Shown: one piece after another, positions 14,295-21,486 of the stretch | How positions within the stretch are numbered: the stretch's first letter is position 1 | Layout of the letters: every line of letters starts with the position of its first letter | DNA from: Desulfonema limicola | GTDB lineage: Bacteria > Desulfobacterota > Desulfobacteria > Desulfobacterales > Desulfosalsimonadaceae | Reading direction: 5' to 3' | Assembly (NCBI GenBank): GCA_020722245.1 | Contig: DYLE01000003.1 | Location: 1-31,364, forward strand | DNA: 31,364 nucleotides | Notes under the pieces: generated by a model | Told to the model about the DNA's origin: nothing | Seen by the model: the letters and a program-made list of their open reading frames with translations, nothing else | Databases searched by the model: none | Program-made: the position numbers and the translations under genes

Positions 14295-16922
14295 TTACGG
14301 GGGGAGGTATCGACGGTAATGCGCAAGAATCTCCGCATAAAATTCAATCCTCTCCTTGTTTTTTTCCGGTTCGCTCAGGCCGTGGCTGGTAAAGAATTTT
14401 ACGGCATTTTCATAGTTGATTTTCGATATCGACTCGATCCGTTCAATCTCCTTGCGTTTAAACATGCGGTTTCCCATGGCCTGGATTTTTTTCATGTAAT
14501 CCTTTACGTCGAATATGGATCGGTTGGTGTACTTCATGAAGAAGTTTAACACCACCCAGTAGGATTCAAAGTAGGGGACCAAAAAGGCGGCAAACAGGTT
14601 GAGCTTTCGAAAACCCGTGGAGGTGAGGTTGTAGGTGTCCGGCAGGGTGGGATGCGGCATGATGATGGCGTCGTCGATGAACGCCTTTAAATTTTTTCGA
14701 ACGATGTATTCCACCGATTGCTGAGGATCGAAGATAAACTCGTTTTCAAAAAACTCGCAGAGGAATTTATAACCGGAATGCAGGTCTGCGGAAGAAAACT
14801 GAAAGGCGTCGGCTTTTAAGATGGCAAGGGCGGTGAATGCGGCGGGGATAAAAAAGATAATCCCGTTGTTCTTATAGTATTCCAGGCTGGGACGCCTGGC
14901 CTCAATAACCTTGAATATGGGGTTTGGTGGGGCCGACGCAGAAAACCGGGAGCTGCTTTTTTCGATGAACCGGCTCTGGACAAAGGATTCGATCACATAG
15001 TCAAAAGCGCTGTTCCGGTCGATGATAATGGTGTCCGCCAGCCTGGCGTCCTGGGATATGAGATAGGTCATATAGGTTTCGGCATGTTCCAACAGTTGAT
15101 TATGGTAAAAACGCTTCTGGGGGATGTTTAACAGCACGGCCGCGATGATGCTGTGGGGGGTGATGACGCTGACCCGGTTGATGGCGCTGATCAGCTTTTT
15201 TGCAAAAAGGTTGGCATCCTGAAGGCTGTCCTGGATCGGCTCAGAGGGGTGCGGGGAGATCCGTGTCAGATGATCCTTGAGGGAAAACGGTTCATGAAAG
15301 TTGAGATAGATCTTGCCGTATTTTTTTTTGAGGAATTTTTTCGCCTTGATTACATTTTTTAAGTTCTCGGGGGTTTTTTTGCCGCCCCCCATTTCATGGA
15401 TATAGGCCTTCTCCTCAAGCACCCGGTCATAACCGATGTAAATGGGGACAAAGATCATGTCCTCCCAGTTGTTTTTATGGTAGGCGTCGATGAGCATCGA
15501 GAGGAACCCGATTTTTGGGCTCAGCAGCTTGCCTGTTCGGCTTCTTCCGCCTTCGATAAAAAACTCCACGTGAAATCCATCATTCAGGATTTTATGGATA
15601 TAGGCGGCAAATATTTTCGGGTAGAGCTTTTCTCCCTTAAACGTCCGTCTCAGAAAGAAGGCGCCGCCGCCTCGAAAGATGGGGCCGAGCGGCCAGAAGG
15701 AGAGGTTTTTGCCGGCAGCGATGAGCGGGATGGGCAGGTTATTGTTGAAAAACACATAGGAGAGGATCAGGTAATCCAGGTGGCTTTTATGGCAGGGCAC
15801 AAGGATAAGCGGCCCTTTTTTGGACATCCGTTTGATCCGGTTCAGTCCGTCATGATCAATGACCATGCCTTCGAAAATGTGTTTAAACACCCATCTTAGG
15901 GTGATGTCGTAGAGTCGGATCATTTTCAGGTTCAGGTTCGCCGCGATTTCGTCAAGAAACGCCGATGCCTGCCGCTGGGCAAGGCTGAGAGAGAGGTTGT
16001 TTTCCTTTGAATACTCGGCAATGGAATGCTGGACCATGGGATTGGTGAGCAGCTCCTCCCTGATTTCAAGCCGGGGTTTAATCGCCGGGCCCGTGATGCT
16101 CTGCCGGTGAAGGTTGATCTGGGCCAGCAGATACCGGCGCAGCACGATCGCCTGGTTCTTGGAGCTTAGATGAACAATCTCCGGCCGGTTTAAAAATTCG
16201 GTAAGGATCACGGGATCAAGGGTTTCAATGAGGATCCGTTTGGGGTTTTTAAGCAGATTGACGAGCCGCCGCATCCGTCCCGGGTTTTCTCGGGTCCCGA
16301 ACAGCATATCCACCAGGTTCAACTCCCTTTTTTCAGGGGCCTTGTTAAACAGCATGAGCTGCGGCAGGAAAATGATGGGTTGGTCAATGGATTTCTGGAT
16401 TTCGATCAGATAATGAATCGGGTCTGTCTTGGATTTTACAAACCGACGGTAAAACCCCTTTTTTTCCATCAGGGAGAGAAGCGCGGATTCCCCGCTCGAC
16501 AGTTTTTTTTGAATATACCCGCTTTTATAGGGGTTGGGGAGGGACAGGTGTTTGAAAAAATGGTTGGCATAGGACAATACAATCCCCAGAAACCGGCTGA
16601 CCGGCTGAAACAGAAAAAACCGGTAATCCAGTCCGATGCCGGGATAGATCAGTCCCTCCCTCTGATACCGCAGGTGGTAAAAAAAGAATTCAAAGAAGCT
16701 TTTGTATTTATTGACAAGAATGGTGATCCCTTGGGTTTGCGAACGGCGAAGGGGGGATGCCGGGGAGTTTGGGATACGGATTCCGGAAAACAGCAGATTA
16801 AGGACCATCCGATTGAAAAGACCTCGATGCGGGGGAAGATGGCATGGAAAAAAATTATGCATGCCTCCGGTTCGTTTATCGATTTGCGTTTTGATTTTTC
16901 GTTGAAGGGACCTGAGTTTCAT
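14295..16922 (-). CDS. plsB: Glycerol-3-phosphate 1-O-acyltransferase PlsB
   Basis: An 875-residue membrane-associated acyltransferase that makes lysophosphatidic acid from glycerol-3-phosphate and acyl-ACP or acyl-CoA, the first step of phospholipid synthesis. The HX4D catalytic motif is present in VPCHKSHLDYLILSY (His378, Asp383). It is followed by GGGAFFLRR (motif II), EGGRSRTGK (motif III) and FVPIYIGYDRV (motif IV), in the right order. The size fits the large proteobacterial PlsB (about 800 residues in E. coli). The start is uncertain: the ATG at 16922 lacks a Shine-Dalgarno, and the next in-frame ATG at 16862 has GGAGG only 1 nt upstream. It is probably co-transcribed with the nucleotidyltransferase-kinase gene 57 bp downstream. 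Confidence 0.93.
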   Translation of the reverse strand: MKLRSLQRKIKTQIDKRTGGMHNFFPCHLPPHRGLFNRMVLNLLFSGIRIPNSPASPLRRSQTQGITILVNKYKSFFEFFFYHLRYQREGLIYPGIGLDYRFFLFQPVSRFLGIVLSYANHFFKHLSLPNPYKSGYIQKKLSSGESALLSLMEKKGFYRRFVKSKTDPIHYLIEIQKSIDQPIIFLPQLMLFNKAPEKRELNLVDMLFGTRENPGRMRRLVNLLKNPKRILIETLDPVILTEFLNRPEIVHLSSKNQAIVLRRYLLAQINLHRQSITGPAIKPRLEIREELLTNPMVQHSIAEYSKENNLSLSLAQRQASAFLDEIAANLNLKMIRLYDITLRWVFKHIFEGMVIDHDGLNRIKRMSKKGPLILVPCHKSHLDYLILSYVFFNNNLPIPLIAAGKNLSFWPLGPIFRGGGAFFLRRTFKGEKLYPKIFAAYIHKILNDGFHVEFFIEGGRSRTGKLLSPKIGFLSMLIDAYHKNNWEDMIFVPIYIGYDRVLEEKAYIHEMGGGKKTPENLKNVIKAKKFLKKKYGKIYLNFHEPFSLKDHLTRISPHPSEPIQDSLQDANLFAKKLISAINRVSVITPHSIIAAVLLNIPQKRFYHNQLLEHAETYMTYLISQDARLADTIIIDRNSAFDYVIESFVQSRFIEKSSSRFSASAPPNPIFKVIEARRPSLEYYKNNGIIFFIPAAFTALAILKADAFQFSSADLHSGYKFLCEFFENEFIFDPQQSVEYIVRKNLKAFIDDAIIMPHPTLPDTYNLTSTGFRKLNLFAAFLVPYFESYWVVLNFFMKYTNRSIFDVKDYMKKIQAMGNRMFKRKEIERIESISKINYENAVKFFTSHGLSEPEKNKERIEFYAEILAHYRRYLPP

Positions 16923-17229
16923 ACTGGTTTTTCGTCTGTTTTGAAAGGCGGTATTGAAAAAAAGCGGTGCCTATGTTTGATATACGGACATACTGGAATG
17001 AATCTTGGCGCCAGTTGAGCAAGGCTGGGCTGTATTTTAGAATACTTTATAACAATGAACCGGTGGGTTTGCAAGGGGGATCGTGGATTTTTTTGCATGC
17101 CATGGGTTTTCAAACGGGTCAATTTTACCTTGATTTGTCCGTGAGGGTGTGTTAATTGAAAAAAAGATCGTATGAGTATTAAAAAATATAATGATGATAA
17201 ATGATTAAACCAAAGGAGGAATCGGCTTT
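16923..17229. other. 307-bp divergent intergenic region, no gene recognised
   Basis: This separates plsB (leftward) from the small membrane protein gene (rightward). A perfect TATAAT lies at 17187-17192 and a strong AAAGGAGGA at 17211-17219. TTGATT (17130-17135) and TTAATT (17152-17157) form another weak promoter-like pair with a 16-bp spacer. A 62-residue frame at 16967-17155 has no ribosome-binding site and no recognisable family. I saw no other structure. Confidence 0.6.
17187..17192 (+). promoter_or_regulatory. Candidate -10 element (TATAAT) for the small membrane protein gene
   Basis: A perfect TATAAT lies 38 nt before the ATG at 17230, with AAAGGAGGA between them. No matching -35 is found at 16-18 bp, so this is only a candidate. 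It would give a leader of about 31 nt. Confidence 0.35.
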
Positions 17230-17505
17230 ATGAAAACTTTAATCGGTGGCGCGGTGGCAGCGGTAATCGGGGTGATCGGACTGGCGATCTGGTTTGGCGC
17301 GTTTTTGCAGCTTCTGGCGGGGGTGATTCCCATCATGCTGCTCTTGGGCGGATGTCTTGCCCTATATCTGGGGTTTGATGAGCTCAAGGATACATGGCAA
17401 AGGGAAAGCAGCGTCGCGCCGGCAGATATGGCTACGGAGTCGGATCTGAAAAAAGAAAATGAGGCGTTAAAAAAAGAGCTTGAGGCGCTGAAGGCAAAAA
17501 AATAG
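17230..17505 (+). CDS. Small inner-membrane protein with C-terminal coiled coil, unknown function
   Basis: A 91-residue protein I do not recognise. Two hydrophobic segments (about residues 5-24 and 27-48) form a membrane hairpin that contains glycine-rich stretches. An acidic/charged tail (residues ~50-91) follows, ending in a heptad-like Leu/Glu/Lys pattern (LKKENEALKKELEALKAK) predicted to be a coiled coil. A very good ribosome-binding site, AAAGGAGGA, lies 10 nt before the ATG, and a strong terminator lies just downstream, so the gene is a real monocistronic unit. Its partner and role cannot be inferred from its neighbours, plsB and rnhA. Confidence 0.8.
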   Translation: MKTLIGGAVAAVIGVIGLAIWFGAFLQLLAGVIPIMLLLGGCLALYLGFDELKDTWQRESSVAPADMATESDLKKENEALKKELEALKAKK

Positions 17506-17524
17506 AAAAACAGGCTTTAGAGAT

Positions 17525-18247
17525 TCAACCCCCGGAGACATTTTCCGGGGGTTTTTGTTTGCCTGTCCGGGCTGCGGCATGAATGGCAGCGGTGGCGAGC
17601 CGGTCCGCCCTTTCATTACCGATGACCCCGTCATGGCCCTTGACCTTAATGAGTTTAAGGTCTGAAAACTGCGCCATCAGTTTTTTGATGGCGCTTACCA
17701 GTTCGGTATTTTTTTTCGCCTTCCATCCGGACATCAACAGGTTGTGAACATACTTGCTGTCGGTGTAGATTCTGACCGGCAGGTCTTTTCGCGTGAGGTT
17801 TTGCAGGGCCGATAGAACCGCAGTGAGCTCCGCGACATTGTTGGTGGTGTTGCCGATGAATTGAGATATCTCCCGTTTGTGGGCGCCGTAGCACAATACC
17901 ACCCCGATTCCGGCCGGCCCGGGGTTTCCGGATGAGGCGCCGTCCGTGTATACCGTGATGGTTCGGTCGTCTGATTCCGCCGGAAGGCTTTCATGCGTGC
18001 GGTCGTTTAAGACGAAGCCCGGGTCCTGACCCAAAGAGGGGTTGATCTTCTGCTTCTGATTCGAAAAATCAGGCAGAATCTCGTGAATGTTTTCGGGGTT
18101 GACCCAGTATTCATGCTCCTGGTCAAGCTGGTATTTGATCAGCACCCGGTTATGATAAACCAGGGGTTTGCCTGCCGGGTCGGTGGCCATCCAGACCTTG
18201 TTTTTTTTAAACATCCTTCGTTCCCAGCCGGATGCCGTGGGTTTCAA
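17525..18247 (-). CDS. rnhA: RNase HI with N-terminal extension
   Basis: A 240-residue protein whose residues ~95-222 form a type 1 RNase H domain that cleaves the RNA strand of RNA:DNA hybrids. The four catalytic acids are present: Asp102 in YTDGASSGNPGP, Glu140 in NVAELTAV, Asp163 in YTDSKYV and Asp215 in NERADRLA, along with His205 in VKGHDG. The first ~90 residues are an extension not found in E. coli RnhA (155 residues). It contains KVWMATDPAGKPLVYHNRV and does not look like the usual hybrid-binding domain. The start is a TTG with AAGGAAGG 5 nt upstream; the next ATG (residue 12) has a worse site. It lies 11 bp after the DUF1343 gene and is probably in the same operon. Confidence 0.9.
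   Translation of the reverse strand: MKPTASGWERRMFKKNKVWMATDPAGKPLVYHNRVLIKYQLDQEHEYWVNPENIHEILPDFSNQKQKINPSLGQDPGFVLNDRTHESLPAESDDRTITVYTDGASSGNPGPAGIGVVLCYGAHKREISQFIGNTTNNVAELTAVLSALQNLTRKDLPVRIYTDSKYVHNLLMSGWKAKKNTELVSAIKKLMAQFSDLKLIKVKGHDGVIGNERADRLATAAIHAAARTGKQKPPENVSGG
17527..17556 (+). terminator. Rho-independent terminator, embedded in the 3' end of rnhA
   Basis: A 10-bp perfect stem (AACCCCCGGA at 17527-17536 with TCCGGGGGTT at 17544-17553) and a 7-nt loop run straight into TTTTT on the plus strand. It terminates the small membrane protein transcript. The same DNA encodes the last codons of rnhA on the other strand, where no T-run follows the stem. Confidence 0.85.
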
Positions 18248-18258
18248 CTCAGCCTTCC

Positions 18259-19437
18259 TTATTCTTGATAGAGATGGTATTTTCGGCTGGCGGATATAAA
18301 TGCAGCCTGTTGGTCCGCCCAGTCGTTTTCAAGGGTGTCAATGTCCTCCATCCTTTCGATCCTCTGCCGAAGCCTTCCATCCCCGATGATCAGGTCCAGT
18401 GGCAGCTTTTCCGTTTCATACTCGTAGGGAGGAGGTTTGAAGGCAAAATCGTTCCTGTGGTGGTACAGGACCGCCTGAAGCAGCCTTAAGGAGGTGGCGT
18501 AGGGCTTATAGGCATACGGGTCGGTGACGTGAATTTGAAACCCTCTGCAGGCCCGTCCCATCCATTTGTTGAAGGTCGGCTCAAACAGTATGGGCCTGAG
18601 CACCCCCCCGGGAATGTACCTTCCACCCATAAAGGCGAGGATCTTGTCCGGATCGATAAAAGGCGCTCCGAATATTTCAAACGGCAGGGTTGTGCCCCGG
18701 CCCTCGGAAACATTGGTCCCTTCCCAGATCACCTGACCGGGATAGACCAGGGCGGATCCGGGCGAGGGGAGGTTGGGGGAGGGAAAAACCCAGGGAAGGC
18801 CGGTATCCTGAAAATACATGGAACGCCGCCAGCCTTTCATGGGAACCACCTTCAGCCGGCATTTGATGTCATAGACCTCGTTGATATAAAGGGCGTATTC
18901 GCCCAGGGTGAGGCCGTGGCGCATGGGAATCGGGTAGCGTCCCACAAACGACTCAAATCCACTGGCCAGGCAGTTTCCTTCGATTTGAACGCCGTTTATG
19001 GGGTTGGGGCGGTCAAGCACCATCACCTCCTTGTTCATCCGGGCCGCCGCCTCCAGACAGTAGGAAAGGGTGGCGGCGAAGGTATACACCCGGGTACCCA
19101 CATCCTGAAGGTCCACCAGCAGCACATCGATTCCCTCCAGCATTTCCGTTGTAGGAATGCGGGTTGGGCCGTACAGGCTGTATATCGGTATGCCCAGACG
19201 GGGATCCACCAGGTCCGGAGATTCGATCATGTTGTCCTGTTTTTCAGCGAAGAACCCATGCTGGGGGGAAAAAAGGGCGGTCAGGTGACCTGGGAAACAG
19301 CCATGAATCCGATCTTTTGCGTGCGTAAACCGGCTGTCCACCGATGCGGGATTGCACAGCAGCCCAAGTTTTTTTTCGCGCAGGCGTTTTTCGGGGGATG
19401 CGGTCAGGCTTTCAAGTCCGGTGATTACAGTGGCCAT
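18259..19437 (-). CDS. DUF1343 / NamZ-like exo-beta-N-acetylmuramidase
   Basis: A 392-residue DUF1343 protein. Characterised NamZ proteins of this family release N-acetylmuramic acid from the non-reducing ends of peptidoglycan fragments. Family blocks seen are GLLCNPASVD, LFSPQHGFFAEKQDN, IPIYSLYGPTRIPT, LLVDLQDVGTRVYTFAATL, VLDRPNPINGVQIEGN, PIPMRHGLTLGEYALYIN and WEGTNVSEGRGTTLPFE. The length is right for the domain without a leader: the frame begins directly with ATVITGLESL and no signal peptide or lipobox is visible, so the protein seems cytoplasmic. AGGAAG precedes the ATG. It is the first gene of a likely two-gene unit with rnhA and is divergent from the dnaA homologue. Confidence 0.88.
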   Translation of the reverse strand: MATVITGLESLTASPEKRLREKKLGLLCNPASVDSRFTHAKDRIHGCFPGHLTALFSPQHGFFAEKQDNMIESPDLVDPRLGIPIYSLYGPTRIPTTEMLEGIDVLLVDLQDVGTRVYTFAATLSYCLEAAARMNKEVMVLDRPNPINGVQIEGNCLASGFESFVGRYPIPMRHGLTLGEYALYINEVYDIKCRLKVVPMKGWRRSMYFQDTGLPWVFPSPNLPSPGSALVYPGQVIWEGTNVSEGRGTTLPFEIFGAPFIDPDKILAFMGGRYIPGGVLRPILFEPTFNKWMGRACRGFQIHVTDPYAYKPYATSLRLLQAVLYHHRNDFAFKPPPYEYETEKLPLDLIIGDGRLRQRIERMEDIDTLENDWADQQAAFISASRKYHLYQE

Positions 19438-19575
19438 CCTGCTTCCTGTGTTATTTTGAAAAAATTTTTTTGTTTTTTCTATGCCGAGGTTTTAGATCCT
19501 TGATGGATAAGGGTCTTTGAGGAAGTTTTACTAAAGACCTTCATAAAACCTGGACTCAAGCCCTTATGCCCTGTA

Positions 19576-19589
19576 ACAAACCGGTTTGT
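19576..19589. promoter_or_regulatory. 14-bp perfect palindrome ACAAACCGGTTTGT, candidate operator
   Basis: ACAAACCGGTTTGT is its own reverse complement. It lies 139 bp upstream of the namZ-like start, in a divergent promoter region, and is the size of a dimeric repressor site. No cognate regulator is identifiable in the window. Confidence 0.45.
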
Positions 19590-19627
19590 CTTCCGATACA
19601 GGGGGAGTGGTGAACTGTGTTTACATC

Positions 19628-19660
19628 CTGTCATGAATTTGTCACATAATTGTCAAAAAA
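19628..19660 (+). promoter_or_regulatory. PhoB-box-like array: three 11-bp direct repeats
   Basis: Three consecutive 11-mers, CTGTCATGAAT, TTGTCACATAA and TTGTCAAAAAA, share the YTGTCA core at exact 11-bp spacing. Each has a 4- to 5-bp A/T-rich filler. This matches the known PhoB box design (CTGTCAT plus A/T-rich 4 bp, repeated in tandem). Pho boxes are directional, and this orientation points rightward, toward the dnaA-like gene 467 bp away. No phoB or phosphate gene is in the window. Confidence 0.55.
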
Positions 19661-20126
19661 AAACGAAATTTAAAGAAAAAGAAAGATTTTTCATATTTCT
19701 TGATTTAACGGCTTTTTCCCGATCATTCCAAGAACCCTTTGTTTTTAAGCTGCTATCCGCGAATTTAAAATTATTTGAAGTTTTGGGCAGTTGTCCCCCT
19801 CAATGGTTTTTATTGATATGGAATCAAATAGATATATATTGTTTAAAATTAATTTTTGAAACATCCCCTACGCCTTCCTATCGGGTTTGACGTCCATAGG
19901 GATTTATTTTACAACCCATCCCATCTTTCATCGGGTGTGCGTTGCGGGATCAGGGCCGATCCCGGGCAAACCCCGCAAAGTTTGTCCGTCCTTCCGCGTA
20001 TGGCTTTTATTGTTTCACACAATATTTTTTTAACCGATTTTATTTGCCGCAACAAGCAGTATTTCAGTATTTTTAATAAACAGATTAAGTTTTAACTGGC
20101 TTTCAGGTGGCAAGGGAAAGGACCTT

Positions 20127-21482
20127 ATGAAATCCATATGGCAGAAAGTCAAAGCCCAGATGGCGAAGCACATGCCGGACCATATCTACAAGATGTGGAT
20201 CGAGCCGGTTCATTTCTTGAAATCAACCCCGGACGGCATGGTGCTGATCTGTCCGAACAACTTTATAAAAAGTCATGTCCTGGAGAACTTCAGCTTTTTG
20301 ATCAAGGAGGAAATCCAGCAGGCCACGGGGTCCTGCTTAAACTTTTTGCTTGATGTCGGCCGGGAAACTGGCAATGGGGAAAAATCCGAGGCCGGCCGCA
20401 ATGGAAAGCCGGACCGGCAGCTTTTACTGCCCCCAATGAACAACCGGCCGAAAAACGGACGGTTGCTTCGAAAGGACTTCACCTTTGACCGTTTTGTCGT
20501 GGGCAATAACAATGATTTCGCTTATGCGGCCGCCCTGTCGCTTTCCTCCCAGAAGCATCCGCCTCAGAACTCACTGTATCTGCTGTCTTCCACCGGCATG
20601 GGTAAAAGCCATCTGGCCCAGGCGGCGGGCCACAAGATCCTTTCGGCCTTTCCCAGCGAGCGGGTGTTTTACGTTACCGCGGAGGATTTCACCAATGAGA
20701 TGGTGGATGCCTACCGGAAAAACACCATCGATGAATTTAAACGCCGGTATCGAAGTTCCTGTGATGTGTTGCTGCTGGAGGATATCCATCTGCTGTCCGG
20801 GCGGACACGAAGCCAGGAGGAGCTGGCCCTGACCCTGGATTACTTAAATGAAAACGGAAAGAAGATTATTTATTCCAGCAACGTCTCCCTGTCCGATATT
20901 CCGAAAATGAGCGAGCCGTTGAAGTCCCGTATCGCCCAGAGCCTGATATCCGTGATCACCCCTCCGGATTTCAGGACCCGGGTCCGCATCCTGCAAAGCA
21001 AGGCCAAGGAAAAAGCCTTTCAGGTGCCTTCGGAGGTCATCGAGTACATCGCCAATGAAATCACGGACAATGTGAGGCTTCTGGAAAGCGGGTTGATCGG
21101 GGTTACGACAAAGTCCTCCCTTCTGGGGGTGCCCGTGGACCTGAACCTTGCAAAAAGCGTGATCCAAAATATTGTCACCACCAGTAAAAGCATTACCATC
21201 GATTCCATTAAGAAGGTGGTATGCAAGGAGTTCGGCATTTCTGTCAAGGATATTGTCTCCAATTCCCGCAAGCAGGCCTTTGTGCGTCCCCGGCAGATCG
21301 CCATTTTCCTCGCCCGGCGGCATACCGAGCATTCGATTGAAACCATTGCCAAAGAGTTTAATCGGTATCATGCCACAGTCATCTATTCCATAAACTCCGT
21401 AGAAAAAGAATTGAAGCTAAAGCAGCAGATGCAGAAAGAGATCGAACTTATTGAAAAGAAACTTTTTTCTTTAAGGTCTTGA
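20127..21482 (+). CDS. Divergent DnaA-family protein (replication initiator homologue or paralogue)
   Basis: A 451-residue protein with DnaA architecture: domain I (1-~70, with MWIEPVHF and CPNNFIKSHV), a variable linker (~75-113), AAA+ domain III (~118-340) and helix-turn-helix domain IV (~355-440). Walker A is SSTGMGKSHL (154-163) instead of GGxGxGKTHL; Walker B is DVLLLEDI. The Arg-finger equivalent (Arg268 in LKSRI) and sensor II Arg (NVRLLES, Arg317) remain, but the preceding box VII Arg is Pro264. The DNA-reading loop, RDHTTV in E. coli, reads RYHATV here, one residue shorter before it. It could be the main initiator of this genome or, more likely given these changes, a second DnaA. dnaN and gyrB are not adjacent. 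A glcD-like gene follows 4 bp later. Confidence 0.87.
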   Translation: MKSIWQKVKAQMAKHMPDHIYKMWIEPVHFLKSTPDGMVLICPNNFIKSHVLENFSFLIKEEIQQATGSCLNFLLDVGRETGNGEKSEAGRNGKPDRQLLLPPMNNRPKNGRLLRKDFTFDRFVVGNNNDFAYAAALSLSSQKHPPQNSLYLLSSTGMGKSHLAQAAGHKILSAFPSERVFYVTAEDFTNEMVDAYRKNTIDEFKRRYRSSCDVLLLEDIHLLSGRTRSQEELALTLDYLNENGKKIIYSSNVSLSDIPKMSEPLKSRIAQSLISVITPPDFRTRVRILQSKAKEKAFQVPSEVIEYIANEITDNVRLLESGLIGVTTKSSLLGVPVDLNLAKSVIQNIVTTSKSITIDSIKKVVCKEFGISVKDIVSNSRKQAFVRPRQIAIFLARRHTEHSIETIAKEFNRYHATVIYSINSVEKELKLKQQMQKEIELIEKKLFSLRS

Positions 21483-21486
21483 TCTG

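Larger units (their letters stand above)
19438..20126. other. 689-bp AT-rich regulatory region between namZ-like and dnaA-like genes
   Basis: No gene is supported here. It holds an inverted repeat GGTCTTT/AAAGACC (19512-19518, 19533-19539), a 14-bp perfect palindrome (19576-19589), three 11-bp Pho-box-like units (19628-19660), an A/T-rich tract (about 19655-19870), a hairpin GGGATC-AGGGCC-GATCCC flanked by TTGC/GCAA (about 19942-19969), and TATTGT-TTCAC-ACAATA followed by seven T (20008-20031). TTGCCG (20044-20049) and TATTTT (20068-20073) with an 18-bp spacer may be a promoter for dnaA. No good match to TTATCCACA was found. Two small frames (19633-19890, 19856-20095) lack ribosome-binding sites and family resemblance. 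Confidence 0.6.

Noticed and set aside
17005..17021. A sigma-54-like site (GG-N10-GC spacing) upstream of the small membrane protein gene
   Set aside because: The spacing fits, but several conserved positions (A of GGCAC, TT before GC) are wrong and it lies more than 200 bp from the gene. A perfect TATAAT is much closer.
18529..19503. 324-codon frame on the plus strand
   Set aside because: Antisense to the DUF1343 gene; no family resemblance and no ribosome-binding site.
19633..19890. 85-codon frame right after the Pho-like repeats
   Set aside because: No ribosome-binding site, AT-driven composition rich in Phe/Leu/Lys, and no recognisable domain.
19438..20126. Chromosomal origin oriC upstream of the dnaA-like gene
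   Set aside because: The region is AT-rich, but I found no good TTATCCACA matches and no dnaN/gyrB/rpmH context. The nearest look-alike, GATGGATAA near 19503, has two mismatches.
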